Shown here in pieces: positions 1-6,134 of a stretch of DNA of 9,946 bases. Positions within the stretch are counted from its first letter, which is position 1. Each line of letters opens with the position of its first letter. The stretch is taken from positions 1 through 9,946 of the forward strand of contig DASSNT010000079.1 of assembly GCA_035701285.1 (NCBI GenBank), read 5' to 3'. The position numbers and the translations under genes are program-made. The notes below the pieces were generated by a model. The model was not told the DNA's origin, did no database searches, and saw nothing but the letters and a program-made list of their open reading frames with translations. The stretch is from DASSBR01 sp035701285 (GTDB lineage Bacteria; Pseudomonadota; Gammaproteobacteria; Natronospirales; DASSBR01).

Positions 1-1
1 G

Positions 2-139
2 TTCGGCGTTCCGCCGTTCGACCCGCTGACGCTTGCCGGCAGCGCCATTGCCGTCTGCCTGATCACGCTGGCAGCATGCTGGCTGCCGGCACGGCGCGCG
101 GCGAAGCTCGACCCGACCGTGGCGATAATGGAACAGTGA
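2..139 (+). CDS. ABC transporter permease, FtsX/MacB type (3' fragment)
   Basis: Only the last 45 codons and the TGA stop lie in the window; the gene starts upstream. The visible peptide has a hydrophobic stretch (about residues 10-29 of the fragment: LTLAGSAIAVCLITLAACWL) followed by a basic cytoplasmic tail with PARRAAKLDPTVAIMEQ. A last transmembrane helix followed by an 'ARRAAxxDPxxAL' tail is the usual C-terminus of FtsX-like permeases of the MacB/ADOP kind, inner-membrane proteins that work with a separate ATPase in mechanotransmission-type efflux or lipoprotein release. The substrate cannot be told from this fragment. The next gene starts only 4-16 bp downstream, so co-transcription is possible, but no functional link to kynurenine breakdown is evident. 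Confidence 0.8.
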   Translation, partial: FGVPPFDPLTLAGSAIAVCLITLAACWLPARRAAKLDPTVAIMEQ

Positions 140-143
140 AATA

Positions 144-572
144 GTGGCTTCGACCATGAATGACAGATTTGATTCGCAAAAGGCGCCCGAACCGGTGGGC
201 CTCTACCCGCACGCGCGCCGCGTCGGTGGCTTGTTATTCCTGTCCGGGGTGGGCCCGCGCCAGCGCGGCAGCAAAGCCATTCCGGGAGTAACGCTTGATG
301 CCGACGGCAGCGTGCTCGATTACGACATCGCGGCGCAGTGCCGTTCGGTATTCGACAACGTCCGCGCCATTCTCGAGGCAGCAGGTTCGAGCTGGGACAA
401 GCTGGTCGACGTCACCGTCTTCCTGACCGACATCCAGCGTGACTTCCAAACCTATAACGAGCTGTACGCCGAGTACTTCCGCGACAATCAGCCGTGCCGG
501 ACGACGGTGGAAATCAACCGCCTCCCCACGCCGATCGCAATCGAGCTAAAGTGTATAGCAACAATTGAATAA
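144..572 (+). CDS. RidA/YjgF-family protein, probable 2-aminomuconate deaminase
   Basis: A 142-residue protein covering one whole RidA (YjgF/YER057c/UK114) domain. Family signatures include LLFLSGVGPR (residues 30-39), a central helix with DNVRAILEAAG (71-81), VTVFLTDI (90-97) and PCRTTVEINRLP (117-128). R119 matches the conserved arginine that holds the substrate carboxylate in RidA enzymes, and E134 matches the conserved glutamate near the C-terminus. RidA proteins of the 2-aminomuconate deaminase subgroup hydrolyse 2-aminomuconate to 4-oxalocrotonate plus ammonia. Position directly ahead of the 3-hydroxyanthranilate dioxygenase and ACMS decarboxylase genes is the main reason for that specific call; a general enamine/imine deaminase is the alternative. 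The start is uncertain: GTG at 144 or ATG at 156 (MNDRF...), neither with a clear Shine-Dalgarno site. The gap to nbaC is 12 bp, so the genes are probably co-transcribed. Confidence 0.85.
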   Translation: MASTMNDRFDSQKAPEPVGLYPHARRVGGLLFLSGVGPRQRGSKAIPGVTLDADGSVLDYDIAAQCRSVFDNVRAILEAAGSSWDKLVDVTVFLTDIQRDFQTYNELYAEYFRDNQPCRTTVEINRLPTPIAIELKCIATIE

Positions 573-584
573 CGGAATACGCCG

Positions 585-1100
585 ATGTGGGATCTAACGC
601 CAATCAACTTCAAGCAATGGATCGACGACCATCGCGACCTGCTGAAACCGCCGGTCGGCAACAAGCGCATCTATACGGAAACCGGCTTCGTCGTGCAGGT
701 CGTGGGCGGCCCGAACTCGCGCACCGACTTCCATGATGATCCCGGTGAAGAGTTCTTCTATCAGATCGAAGGCGAGATGGAACTCAAGACCATGCAGGAC
801 GGGAAGCCGGTCGACATCCCGATTCGCGCCGGCGAAATTCTACTGATCCCGCCGCACCTGCCCCACTCGCCGCAGCGCTTCGAGAACAGCATCGGGCTGG
901 TCATCGAGCGGCCGCGCACGCCGGACGAACAGGATGGCCTGCTGTGGTTTTGCGAGAACTGCCACAACAAACTCTACGAAGAATACTTCCACCTCGAAAA
1001 CATTGAGACACAGTTTCCGCCGGTGTTTGATCGGTTTTATGGCAGTGTTGAGAACCGGACTTGCGGCAACTGTGGTGCAGTGATGGATAGCCCCTCGTGA
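585..1100 (+). CDS. nbaC: 3-hydroxyanthranilate 3,4-dioxygenase
   Basis: A 171-residue cupin, the usual length for the bacterial enzyme. It cleaves the ring of 3-hydroxyanthranilate with O2 to give 2-amino-3-carboxymuconate 6-semialdehyde (ACMS) in the cytoplasm. Catalytic Fe(II) ligands appear as H50, E56 and H94, in FHDDPGEEFFYQ (49-60) and PPHLPHSPQR (89-98). Substrate-binding arginines are likely R46 and R98, with E108 as the acidic residue. A second, rubredoxin-like metal site is complete: C123-x2-C126 (FCENC) and C160-x2-C163 (TCGNC), as in the Cupriavidus enzyme and absent from animal homologues. The gene follows the RidA gene by 12 bp and precedes the ACMS decarboxylase gene. The two are separated by a palindromic repeat rather than overlapping. 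The ATG start at 585 gives the expected N-terminus. Confidence 0.96.
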   Translation: MWDLTPINFKQWIDDHRDLLKPPVGNKRIYTETGFVVQVVGGPNSRTDFHDDPGEEFFYQIEGEMELKTMQDGKPVDIPIRAGEILLIPPHLPHSPQRFENSIGLVIERPRTPDEQDGLLWFCENCHNKLYEEYFHLENIETQFPPVFDRFYGSVENRTCGNCGAVMDSPS

Positions 1101-1105
1101 TGATT

Positions 1106-1146
1106 GCCCCTCACCCCAACCCTCTCCCCGTGATGGGGAGAGGGAG
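1106..1146 (+). repeat. REP-like palindrome overlapping the nbaD ribosome-binding region
   Basis: The nbaC-nbaD gap is filled by a CCCCTCACCCCAACC lead-in followed by a perfect 10-bp hairpin, CCCTCTCCCC (1120-1129), loop gtgat, GGGGAGAGGG (1135-1144). The same CCCTCACCCC and CCAACCCTCTCC blocks recur in the repeat at 5774-5830, so it is a dispersed element. Its 3' arm runs into GGGAG (1142-1146), which lies 10 nt before the nbaD ATG and is the only plausible Shine-Dalgarno sequence there. The repeat therefore both separates and possibly modulates the two cistrons. It lacks a following T-run, so strong intrinsic termination is unlikely. Confidence 0.8.
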
Positions 1147-1156
1147 TTAGAACGTC

Positions 1157-2167
1157 ATGCTAAAGATCGACATCCACAGCCACATCCTGCCGGAGAACTG
1201 GCCCGACCTGAAAGAACGCTACGGCTACGGCGGCTTCATTCAGCTCGAACACCATGGCCCGGGATGCGCGCGGATGATGAAAGACGGCCGTCACTTCCGC
1301 GACATACACGCGAACTGCTGGGATCCTGCCGTTCGAATCGGGGATTGCGATCGCGATAATGTCGGCGTGCAGGTCCTGTCGACCGTTCCCGTAATGTTCA
1401 GCTACTGGGCCAAACCCGAACACACTGCCGATTTGTGCAGCATCCTCAATGACCACATTGCCGGCGTCGTCGCCCAGAACCCGCGCCGCTTCGTCGGGCT
1501 TGGCACGCTGCCGATGCAGAACCCCGAACTGGCCGTGCGTGAGATGGAACGCTGCAAGCGTTCGCTCAACCTGGCCGGGGTCGAGATCGGCACCCACATC
1601 AACGACTGGAACCTCGACGACGAGCGGCTGAACGAATTCTTCGCCGCCGCTGAAGACCTCGACCTCGCGGTCTTCATCCACCCGTGGGACATGCTGGGCC
1701 GCGAGCGCATGGACAAATACTGGCTGCCGTGGCTGGTCGGCATGCCCGCCGAAACCTGTCTCGCAATCTGCTCGATGATCTTCGGCGGCGTGTTCGAACG
1801 CCACCCCAAACTGCGCGTCGCCTTCGCGCATGGCGGCGGCTCGTTCCCGGCCACCATCGGCCGCATCGAACACGGCTTCCAGGTCCGCCCCGACCTGTGC
1901 GCGCGCGACACCGACATCAACCCGCGGCGGTGGCTCGGCCACTTCTACGTCGACTCGCTGGTGCATGATCCCGACGTGCTGCGCTACATGATCAAACTCA
2001 TGGGCGCGAAACACATTGCGCTGGGCAGCGACTACCCGTTTGTACTGGGCGAACACCACCCCGGCGCGCTGATCGAATCGATGGACATGAGCGACGACGA
2101 CCGCGCCTCGCTGCTGCACGGCGCTGCCCTCGACTGGCTGAACCTCGACGCCGCCCTGTTCCAATGA
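1157..2167 (+). CDS. nbaD: 2-amino-3-carboxymuconate-6-semialdehyde decarboxylase (ACMSD)
   Basis: A 336-residue amidohydrolase-superfamily TIM barrel, matching the family length. It removes CO2 from ACMS to give 2-aminomuconate 6-semialdehyde, committing carbon to catabolism and away from spontaneous closure to quinolinate. All expected zinc ligands are present: H7-S-H9 in IDIHSHILPE (4-13), H175 in VFIHPWD, H225 in VAFAHGGGSFP and D292 in ALGSDYPF. They line up with H9, H11, H177, H228 and D294 of the Pseudomonas fluorescens enzyme. R48 and the arginine of RPDLCA (R244) are the likely carboxylate-binding pair, the second one contributed across the dimer in the known structure. The ATG at 1157 places the HxH motif at the expected distance. 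The stop overlaps the next start as ATGA, implying translational coupling to the cyclase gene. Confidence 0.97.
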   Translation: MLKIDIHSHILPENWPDLKERYGYGGFIQLEHHGPGCARMMKDGRHFRDIHANCWDPAVRIGDCDRDNVGVQVLSTVPVMFSYWAKPEHTADLCSILNDHIAGVVAQNPRRFVGLGTLPMQNPELAVREMERCKRSLNLAGVEIGTHINDWNLDDERLNEFFAAAEDLDLAVFIHPWDMLGRERMDKYWLPWLVGMPAETCLAICSMIFGGVFERHPKLRVAFAHGGGSFPATIGRIEHGFQVRPDLCARDTDINPRRWLGHFYVDSLVHDPDVLRYMIKLMGAKHIALGSDYPFVLGEHHPGALIESMDMSDDDRASLLHGAALDWLNLDAALFQ

Positions 2168-2943
2168 CGGTCATTTCCTTCCAAACCGGCGGCCGCCGCT
2201 ACCAGGCCGACGCGGCCGCGGGTTACAGTCTTGCCATCCGCCTCGACTTCGGCGGCGCACAACCGAATTTTTTCGACGCCCCGCCGGCGCAGAAAGAAAC
2301 CTTCGCCGCTGGCGGCTTCGTCGGCGACACGAATACCGGCGGCAGCTGCAATGTCGGCGTCTACCGGCTGAATCCGCACTGCAACGGCACGCACACCGAA
2401 TGCATCGGCCATGTCGTCGATGACGACATCACCCTCGCCGAACTGAACATACCGGCCATCATTCCGGCAACGCTGGTGACGATAGACACGGGAGATGCGC
2501 CCGCAATCGGACTCGATCATTTACAACATGCGCTGAAACAATGGTCGGAGCCGAGCTTTCGTCACGCGCTGATCATCCGCACATTGCCAAACGAGCCCTC
2601 CAAGCGATCGCGGCGCTACGATCCGCAAACACCGCCCCCATACGTCGATGCCTCAGCGTCGCGCCTGATTCGCGACGCGGGCGTGGAGCATTTACTGGTG
2701 GATTTGCCGTCGCTGGACGCAATGGACGACGACGCCCTCACCGCCCACCGGAGCTTCTGGGGTCTCCCATCCGGCTCGAAATCATCCGCAAAGGCTACGC
2801 ACCCACAGGCAACAATAACCGAAATGATTTATGCTCCCAATGAAGTCAGCGACGGCTACTATCTGCTGAGCCTCCAGGTGCCGGCGTTCGCGACAGACGC
2901 CGCTCCAAGCCGTCCGATACTTCTTCCGATCGAAGCCATGTAA
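2164..2943 (+). CDS. Cyclase-family hydrolase, putative kynurenine formamidase
   Basis: A 259-residue member of the cyclase family (the fold of KynB, a metal-dependent arylformamidase). In this pathway the expected job is hydrolysis of N-formylkynurenine to kynurenine and formate. The metal-binding signature, normally HxGTHxDxPxH, is present in altered form as HCNGTHTECIGH (72-83): the first and last histidines and the GTH are kept, Asp is Glu79, and the Pro is replaced. Further family traits are VDLPSLD (179-185), HRSFWG (195-200) and a late glutamate, E220 in TITEMIY. It is longer than classical KynB (about 210 residues). It overlaps nbaD by 4 bp (ATGA) and has no obvious Shine-Dalgarno site of its own, so it is probably translated by coupling. 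The function is inferred from family plus context; another cyclic amide or formyl hydrolase role is possible. Confidence 0.82.
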   Translation: MTVISFQTGGRRYQADAAAGYSLAIRLDFGGAQPNFFDAPPAQKETFAAGGFVGDTNTGGSCNVGVYRLNPHCNGTHTECIGHVVDDDITLAELNIPAIIPATLVTIDTGDAPAIGLDHLQHALKQWSEPSFRHALIIRTLPNEPSKRSRRYDPQTPPPYVDASASRLIRDAGVEHLLVDLPSLDAMDDDALTAHRSFWGLPSGSKSSAKATHPQATITEMIYAPNEVSDGYYLLSLQVPAFATDAAPSRPILLPIEAM

Positions 2944-2962
2944 CCAACTGGAAAGACAACCT

Positions 2963-3082
2963 GTCGAGGGCGATTCGGGATCGTTTTCCAGGGCTGTGTG
3001 AGACAGGGAAGTCGAACGCAGAGCCTACAGGGATGTATATACGGCGTCCCTGGAAAACGATACCGAATCGCCCCGCGCGACA
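2963..3082. repeat. Dispersed palindromic repeat, copy 1 (between formamidase candidate and kynU)
   Basis: This ~120 bp element fills most of the 157-bp gap. Its ends form a long inverted repeat: CGATTCGGGATCGTTTTCC continuing to AGGG (2971-2993) pairs with CCCTGGAAAACG continuing to ATACCGAATCG (3048-3070), a 23-bp stem with one mismatch, plus partly matching TGTCG/CGACA outer ends (2963 and 3082). The inner core, read on the - strand, contains ACGCCGTATATACATCCC and TGTAGGCTC, and matches the core of the element at 7990-8084 over about 60 bp. The two copies are in opposite orientation. It ends 18 bp before the kynU start and could fold in the transcript between the two cistrons. No flanking target duplication was seen and no transposase is encoded. 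Confidence 0.85.
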
Positions 3083-3100
3083 ATCCACCAGACGCATCTA

Positions 3101-4372
3101 ATGATCTACAAGACAGACAAAAATTTCGCCATAGAACAAGACCGCGACGACCCGCTCGCCGAATACCGCCACCAGTTCCACCTGCCGCAAACCGTTGGCA
3201 GCGACCCCGACATCTACCTGTGCGGCAACTCCCTCGGCCTGCAGCCTAAAACCGCCACTGCCTGGGTCGAACAGGAACTGGCCGACTGGGCCAGGCTCGG
3301 CGTCAAAGGCCACCTCGAAGCGCGCCACCCCTGGCTGCCATACCACGAACGCGTAACCGACAAACTGGCCGAAGTCGTCGGCGCAAAACCGGACGAAGTC
3401 GTGGCCATGAACACGCTCTCCGTCAACCTGCACCTGATGATGGTCAGCTTCTACCGGCCGACACAGAACCGCTACAAAATCCTGATCGAACGCAGCGCCT
3501 TCCCATCCGATCGCTACGCGGTCGAATCGCAACTCCGCTACCACGGCTTCGACCCGAAAGACGCGCTGCTCGAAGTCGGCAACGAAGACGGCACCATCGA
3601 ACTGGATGATATTGAAGACGTCATCACCCGCAACGCCGCCAGCCTCGCCCTCGTGCTGCTTCCCGGCGTGCAATACCTGAGCGGCCAATGCCTGCCGATG
3701 GCCGCCATCGCGAACCTGGGCCACGAAGCCGGCGCGCAAGTGGGCCTCGACCTCGCCCACGCCGCCGGCAACATCCCGCTCGCACTGCACGACTGGGACG
3801 TCGACTTCGCCGTCTGGTGCCACTACAAATACATGAACTCCGGCCCCGGCTCCGTCGGCGGCTGCTTCGTCCACAACCGCCACGCGCGCGCCGAACTGCC
3901 GCGCTTCGCCGGCTGGTGGGGCCACGACAAAAAAAGCCGCTTCGAAATGGGCAGCGCATTTCACCCGATCCCCGGCGCCGAAGGCTGGCAGCTGAGCAAC
4001 CCGCCGATTTTGTCCCTCGCGCCCTTGGCTGCCTCGCTGGAACTGTTCGCCGCCGCCGGCATGCCTGCACTGCGGGACAAGTCGGTGCGCCTCACCGGCT
4101 ACCTCGAATTTCTGCTTGGCGAAAACCTCGGCGGCCGCATCGGCATTACCACACCCGCCGACCCCGACGCGCGCGGCTGCCAGCTATCGTTGCGCCTCGC
4201 CCTCACCCGCGAAGCCGCACGCGATACGTTCGAAAAAATCAGCGCGGCCGGCGTCACCTGCGACTGGCGCGAACCCAACGTCGTCCGTATCGCGCCGACA
4301 CCGCTCTACAACCGCTATCAGGACGTATTCGAGTTCGTCGAGATTCTGAAGAGCGCGGTAAACGATGAGTAA
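3101..4372 (+). CDS. kynU: Kynureninase
   Basis: A 423-residue PLP fold-type I enzyme of normal length that cleaves kynurenine or 3-hydroxykynurenine to (3-hydroxy)anthranilate and alanine. Diagnostic segments are IYLCGNSLGLQPK (38-50), the substrate-site GHLEARHPWLPYHE (70-83), ERSAFPSDRYAVES (130-143), and GLDLAHAAGN (215-224) with the PLP-ring aspartate D217 and H220. WCHYKYMNSGPGSVGG (239-254) contains the Schiff-base lysine K243. GWWGHDKKSRFEM (271-283) and the C-terminal VVRIAPTPLYN (394-404) are also conserved. Given kmo and nbaC beside it, 3-hydroxykynurenine is the likely main substrate. The ATG at 3101 is the only start that fits, yet no Shine-Dalgarno sequence precedes it; the palindromic repeat ends 18 bp upstream. 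kmo follows after a 48-bp gap. Confidence 0.97.
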   Translation: MIYKTDKNFAIEQDRDDPLAEYRHQFHLPQTVGSDPDIYLCGNSLGLQPKTATAWVEQELADWARLGVKGHLEARHPWLPYHERVTDKLAEVVGAKPDEVVAMNTLSVNLHLMMVSFYRPTQNRYKILIERSAFPSDRYAVESQLRYHGFDPKDALLEVGNEDGTIELDDIEDVITRNAASLALVLLPGVQYLSGQCLPMAAIANLGHEAGAQVGLDLAHAAGNIPLALHDWDVDFAVWCHYKYMNSGPGSVGGCFVHNRHARAELPRFAGWWGHDKKSRFEMGSAFHPIPGAEGWQLSNPPILSLAPLAASLELFAAAGMPALRDKSVRLTGYLEFLLGENLGGRIGITTPADPDARGCQLSLRLALTREAARDTFEKISAAGVTCDWREPNVVRIAPTPLYNRYQDVFEFVEILKSAVNDE

Positions 4373-4383
4373 AATCAAGATGC

Positions 4384-4403
4384 ATTCTCGCTTTCGCGGG
4401 AAT
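4384..4403. repeat. dRS3-like 20-bp palindrome
   Basis: ATTCTCGCTTTCGCGGGAAT sits in the 48-bp kynU-kmo gap and is followed by GACAG. It fits the ATTCCC-N8-GGGAAT pattern of the neisserial dRS3 repeats with one mismatch, and the inner GCTTTCGC is also the familiar one. Such 20-mers are widespread in beta- and gammaproteobacteria. The kmo Shine-Dalgarno site (AAGGA, 4409-4413, 7 nt before the ATG) lies just outside the repeat and stays free if the hairpin forms. Only one copy is visible here, so its dispersed nature is recalled from other genomes rather than shown. Confidence 0.65.
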
Positions 4404-4420
4404 GACAGAAGGAAAGCCTG

Positions 4421-5836
4421 ATGAGCGATAAACCCGCGGTCATCGGCGGCGGCCTCGCCGGCGCACTGGCGGCAACGTATCTCGCGCATCGCGGCCAGCG
4501 CGTCGCGCTCTACGAACGCCGCCCGGACATCCGCAGTCATGAACTGCCGGCCGGCCGGTCGATCAACCTGGCGCTGGCCCGCCGCGGCATTGCGGCGCTC
4601 GAACAAGCCGGTGTCTACGATGCCGTAAAGGACCTTGCACTGCCGATGCGCGGCCGCATGATCCACGACCGCGCCGGCGAAACCAGTCTGCAGCCCTACA
4701 GCCAGAACCCGGACGAAGTCATCTACTCGATTTCGCGCACGGAACTGAATCGCCGCCTGCTGGACGCCGCCGAGGCGGCCGGTGTCGACCTTTATTTCGA
4801 TCACTGCTGTACCGGCATCGACTGCGACAGCGGAACGTTACAGTTTGAACACGAGCCGGAAAGCCGGGTATTCGATCGCGCGCACCAGCCGATCATCGCC
4901 GCCGACGGCGCGGGCTCCGTCGTCCGCCGCGCGCTGATGAAAACGACCGGCGCCGAAACCAGCGAAGACATTCTCGATCATGACTACAAGGAGCTGACGA
5001 TCGCGCCCGGCCCCGGCGGCACGCACCGAATGGACCCGGCAGCGCTGCACATCTGGCCGCGCGGCGGCTATATGCTGATCGCGCTGCCGAACCTGGACGG
5101 CAGCTTTACCGTCACGTTGTTTCTCGCCAAAGACGGCGAGCCGAGCTTCGCGACGCTGACGGATGCTGCTGCCGTGGAGCATTTCTTCGCCGAGCAGTTC
5201 CCGGACGCCGCCGCGCTGATGCCCGACCTGGCCGAGCTGTTCTTCGACAACCCGACCGGCATGCTCGGCACCGTCTGGTGTCCCCGCTGGCATTACGACG
5301 GGCGCGTGCTGCTGCTCGGGGATGCCGCGCACGCGATCGTGCCGTTTCACGGCCAGGGCATGAATTGCGCCTTCGAAGACTGCCTGCTGCTGGATCGGAT
5401 GCTTGAAGCGCGCGGCGGCGACTTCTCGAGCGCATTCGCCGCGTTCGCACAAGCGCGCAAGCCGAACACCGATGCACTCGCCGAAATGGCGCTGGAAAAC
5501 TACGTGGAAATGCGCGATGCGGTGCGCGACGAAGGCTTCAAGCTGCGCAAGGAGATCGGCTGGATGCTCGAATCGCGGCACCCGGACCGCTTCGTGCCGC
5601 GCTACTCGATGGTCATGTTCAGAACGCTGCCGTACGCGGAGGCGTTTGAACGCGGCCGCATTCAGCAGGAGCTTTTGATGCAGCTGAGCAAGGGGATCGA
5701 CGCGCCCGATCAGGTGGATATGGAACTGGCGGACAGGATGGTTATGGAACGTTTGGAGGCAATAGCTTCGAGACCCTCACCCCCGGATCGAGTCCGGGGC
5801 AGGCTCCAACCCTCTCCTGGCGGGAGAGGGAACTGA
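4421..5836 (+). CDS. kmo: Kynurenine 3-monooxygenase
   Basis: A 471-residue class A flavoprotein hydroxylase that uses FAD, NADPH and O2 to make 3-hydroxykynurenine. The N-terminal FAD fingerprint is VIGGGLAG (7-14, GxGxxG) with the ribose-binding acid E32 in LYERRPD. The second FAD motif is VLLLGDAAHAIVPFHGQG (296-313, D301), followed by MNCAFEDC. Family-typical segments include the substrate-side VIYSISRTELNRR (100-112), ALENYVEMRD (357-366) and RYSMVMFRTLPY (394-405). No C-terminal membrane anchor is present, as in other bacterial Kmo proteins. Translation starts at ATG 4421 behind AAGGA (4409-4413). The last ~20 residues (about 452-471, rich in Pro, Arg and Gly) and the stop are encoded by a REP-like repeat, so the true ancestral end was probably near residue 450. 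The stop lies 4 bp from the stop of the convergent HiPIP gene. Confidence 0.96.
   Translation: MSDKPAVIGGGLAGALAATYLAHRGQRVALYERRPDIRSHELPAGRSINLALARRGIAALEQAGVYDAVKDLALPMRGRMIHDRAGETSLQPYSQNPDEVIYSISRTELNRRLLDAAEAAGVDLYFDHCCTGIDCDSGTLQFEHEPESRVFDRAHQPIIAADGAGSVVRRALMKTTGAETSEDILDHDYKELTIAPGPGGTHRMDPAALHIWPRGGYMLIALPNLDGSFTVTLFLAKDGEPSFATLTDAAAVEHFFAEQFPDAAALMPDLAELFFDNPTGMLGTVWCPRWHYDGRVLLLGDAAHAIVPFHGQGMNCAFEDCLLLDRMLEARGGDFSSAFAAFAQARKPNTDALAEMALENYVEMRDAVRDEGFKLRKEIGWMLESRHPDRFVPRYSMVMFRTLPYAEAFERGRIQQELLMQLSKGIDAPDQVDMELADRMVMERLEAIASRPSPPDRVRGRLQPSPGGRGN
5774..5830. repeat. REP-like double-hairpin element at the kmo 3' end
   Basis: Two hairpins follow each other inside the kmo 3' end: CCCCGGA-tcgag-TCCGGGG (5781-5787 with 5793-5799) and CCCTCTCC-tggcg-GGAGAGGG (5810-5817 with 5823-5830). 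The sequence equals the 1106-1146 repeat with an extra hairpin of about 22 bp inserted between CCCTCACCCC and CCAACCCTCTCC. It encodes the last ~20 residues of Kmo; the stop codon TGA (5834-5836) lies 3 bp beyond it. Because kmo and the HiPIP gene converge here with only 4 bp between stops, the paired hairpins may act as a bidirectional 3' end or block read-through. A T-run is missing, so this is a guess. Confidence 0.8.
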
Positions 5837-5840
5837 AAGG

Positions 5841-6134
5841 TCACGATTTCGGCACAAAGGCCACGCAATACCCTTTGGGACTGATTTTGCCCTGCACGAC
5901 CTTGCAACTGCCCATCGCGCCCGGGCCGCCGCCGGAAACGAATTGCATGCATTCGCTACACTGTTTACCGTTCCGGGGATGATCCTGATACTGCACGGCC
6001 GACTGGGGCAGTTTGCTGGCCGCGCGTGCGCCGCCACCGAACATCATGCCGGGAATCGCCGCCGCACCGGCAGCCAGAACAGCACTTTTGATAAACGTAC
6101 GACGCGAGAATGTCTTATCTGAAGCATCGTCCAT
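5841..6134 (-). CDS. hip: High-potential iron-sulfur protein (HiPIP), Tat-exported
   Basis: A 97-residue precursor. Residues 10-15 are SRRTFI, a twin-arginine motif (R11-R12), followed by a hydrophobic segment KSAVLAAGAAAIPGMMFGGG and a likely cleavage after ARA (36-38). The mature part is about 59 residues with four cysteines, C59-x2-C62, C77 and C90, spaced as expected for one [4Fe-4S] cluster of the HiPIP family, plus the conserved aromatic context YQDHPRNGKQC and GYC. HiPIPs are soluble periplasmic one-electron carriers between the bc1 complex and oxidases or reaction centres. Folded export with cofactor fits Tat. I chose ATG at 6134 because the Tat motif then starts at residue 10 and GAGAGG stands 7 nt upstream; the frame stays open to 6302 but that extension is not signal-like and runs into the divergent gene. 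It converges with kmo and diverges from the DUF885 gene. Confidence 0.93.
   Translation of the reverse strand: MDDASDKTFSRRTFIKSAVLAAGAAAIPGMMFGGGARAASKLPQSAVQYQDHPRNGKQCSECMQFVSGGGPGAMGSCKVVQGKISPKGYCVAFVPKS

Noticed and set aside
1160..2164. 334-codon open frame on the - strand exactly opposite nbaD
   Set aside because: Mirror frame of a GC-rich gene; composition is rich in Val, Ala, Asp and His with no domain features. The sense strand has all ACMSD metal ligands.
2998..3249. Small open frames across the repeats (e.g. 2998-3249, 7943-8140) sharing YIPVGS-like peptides
   Set aside because: The similarity comes from the shared nucleotide repeat core, in opposite orientations, not from a conserved protein.
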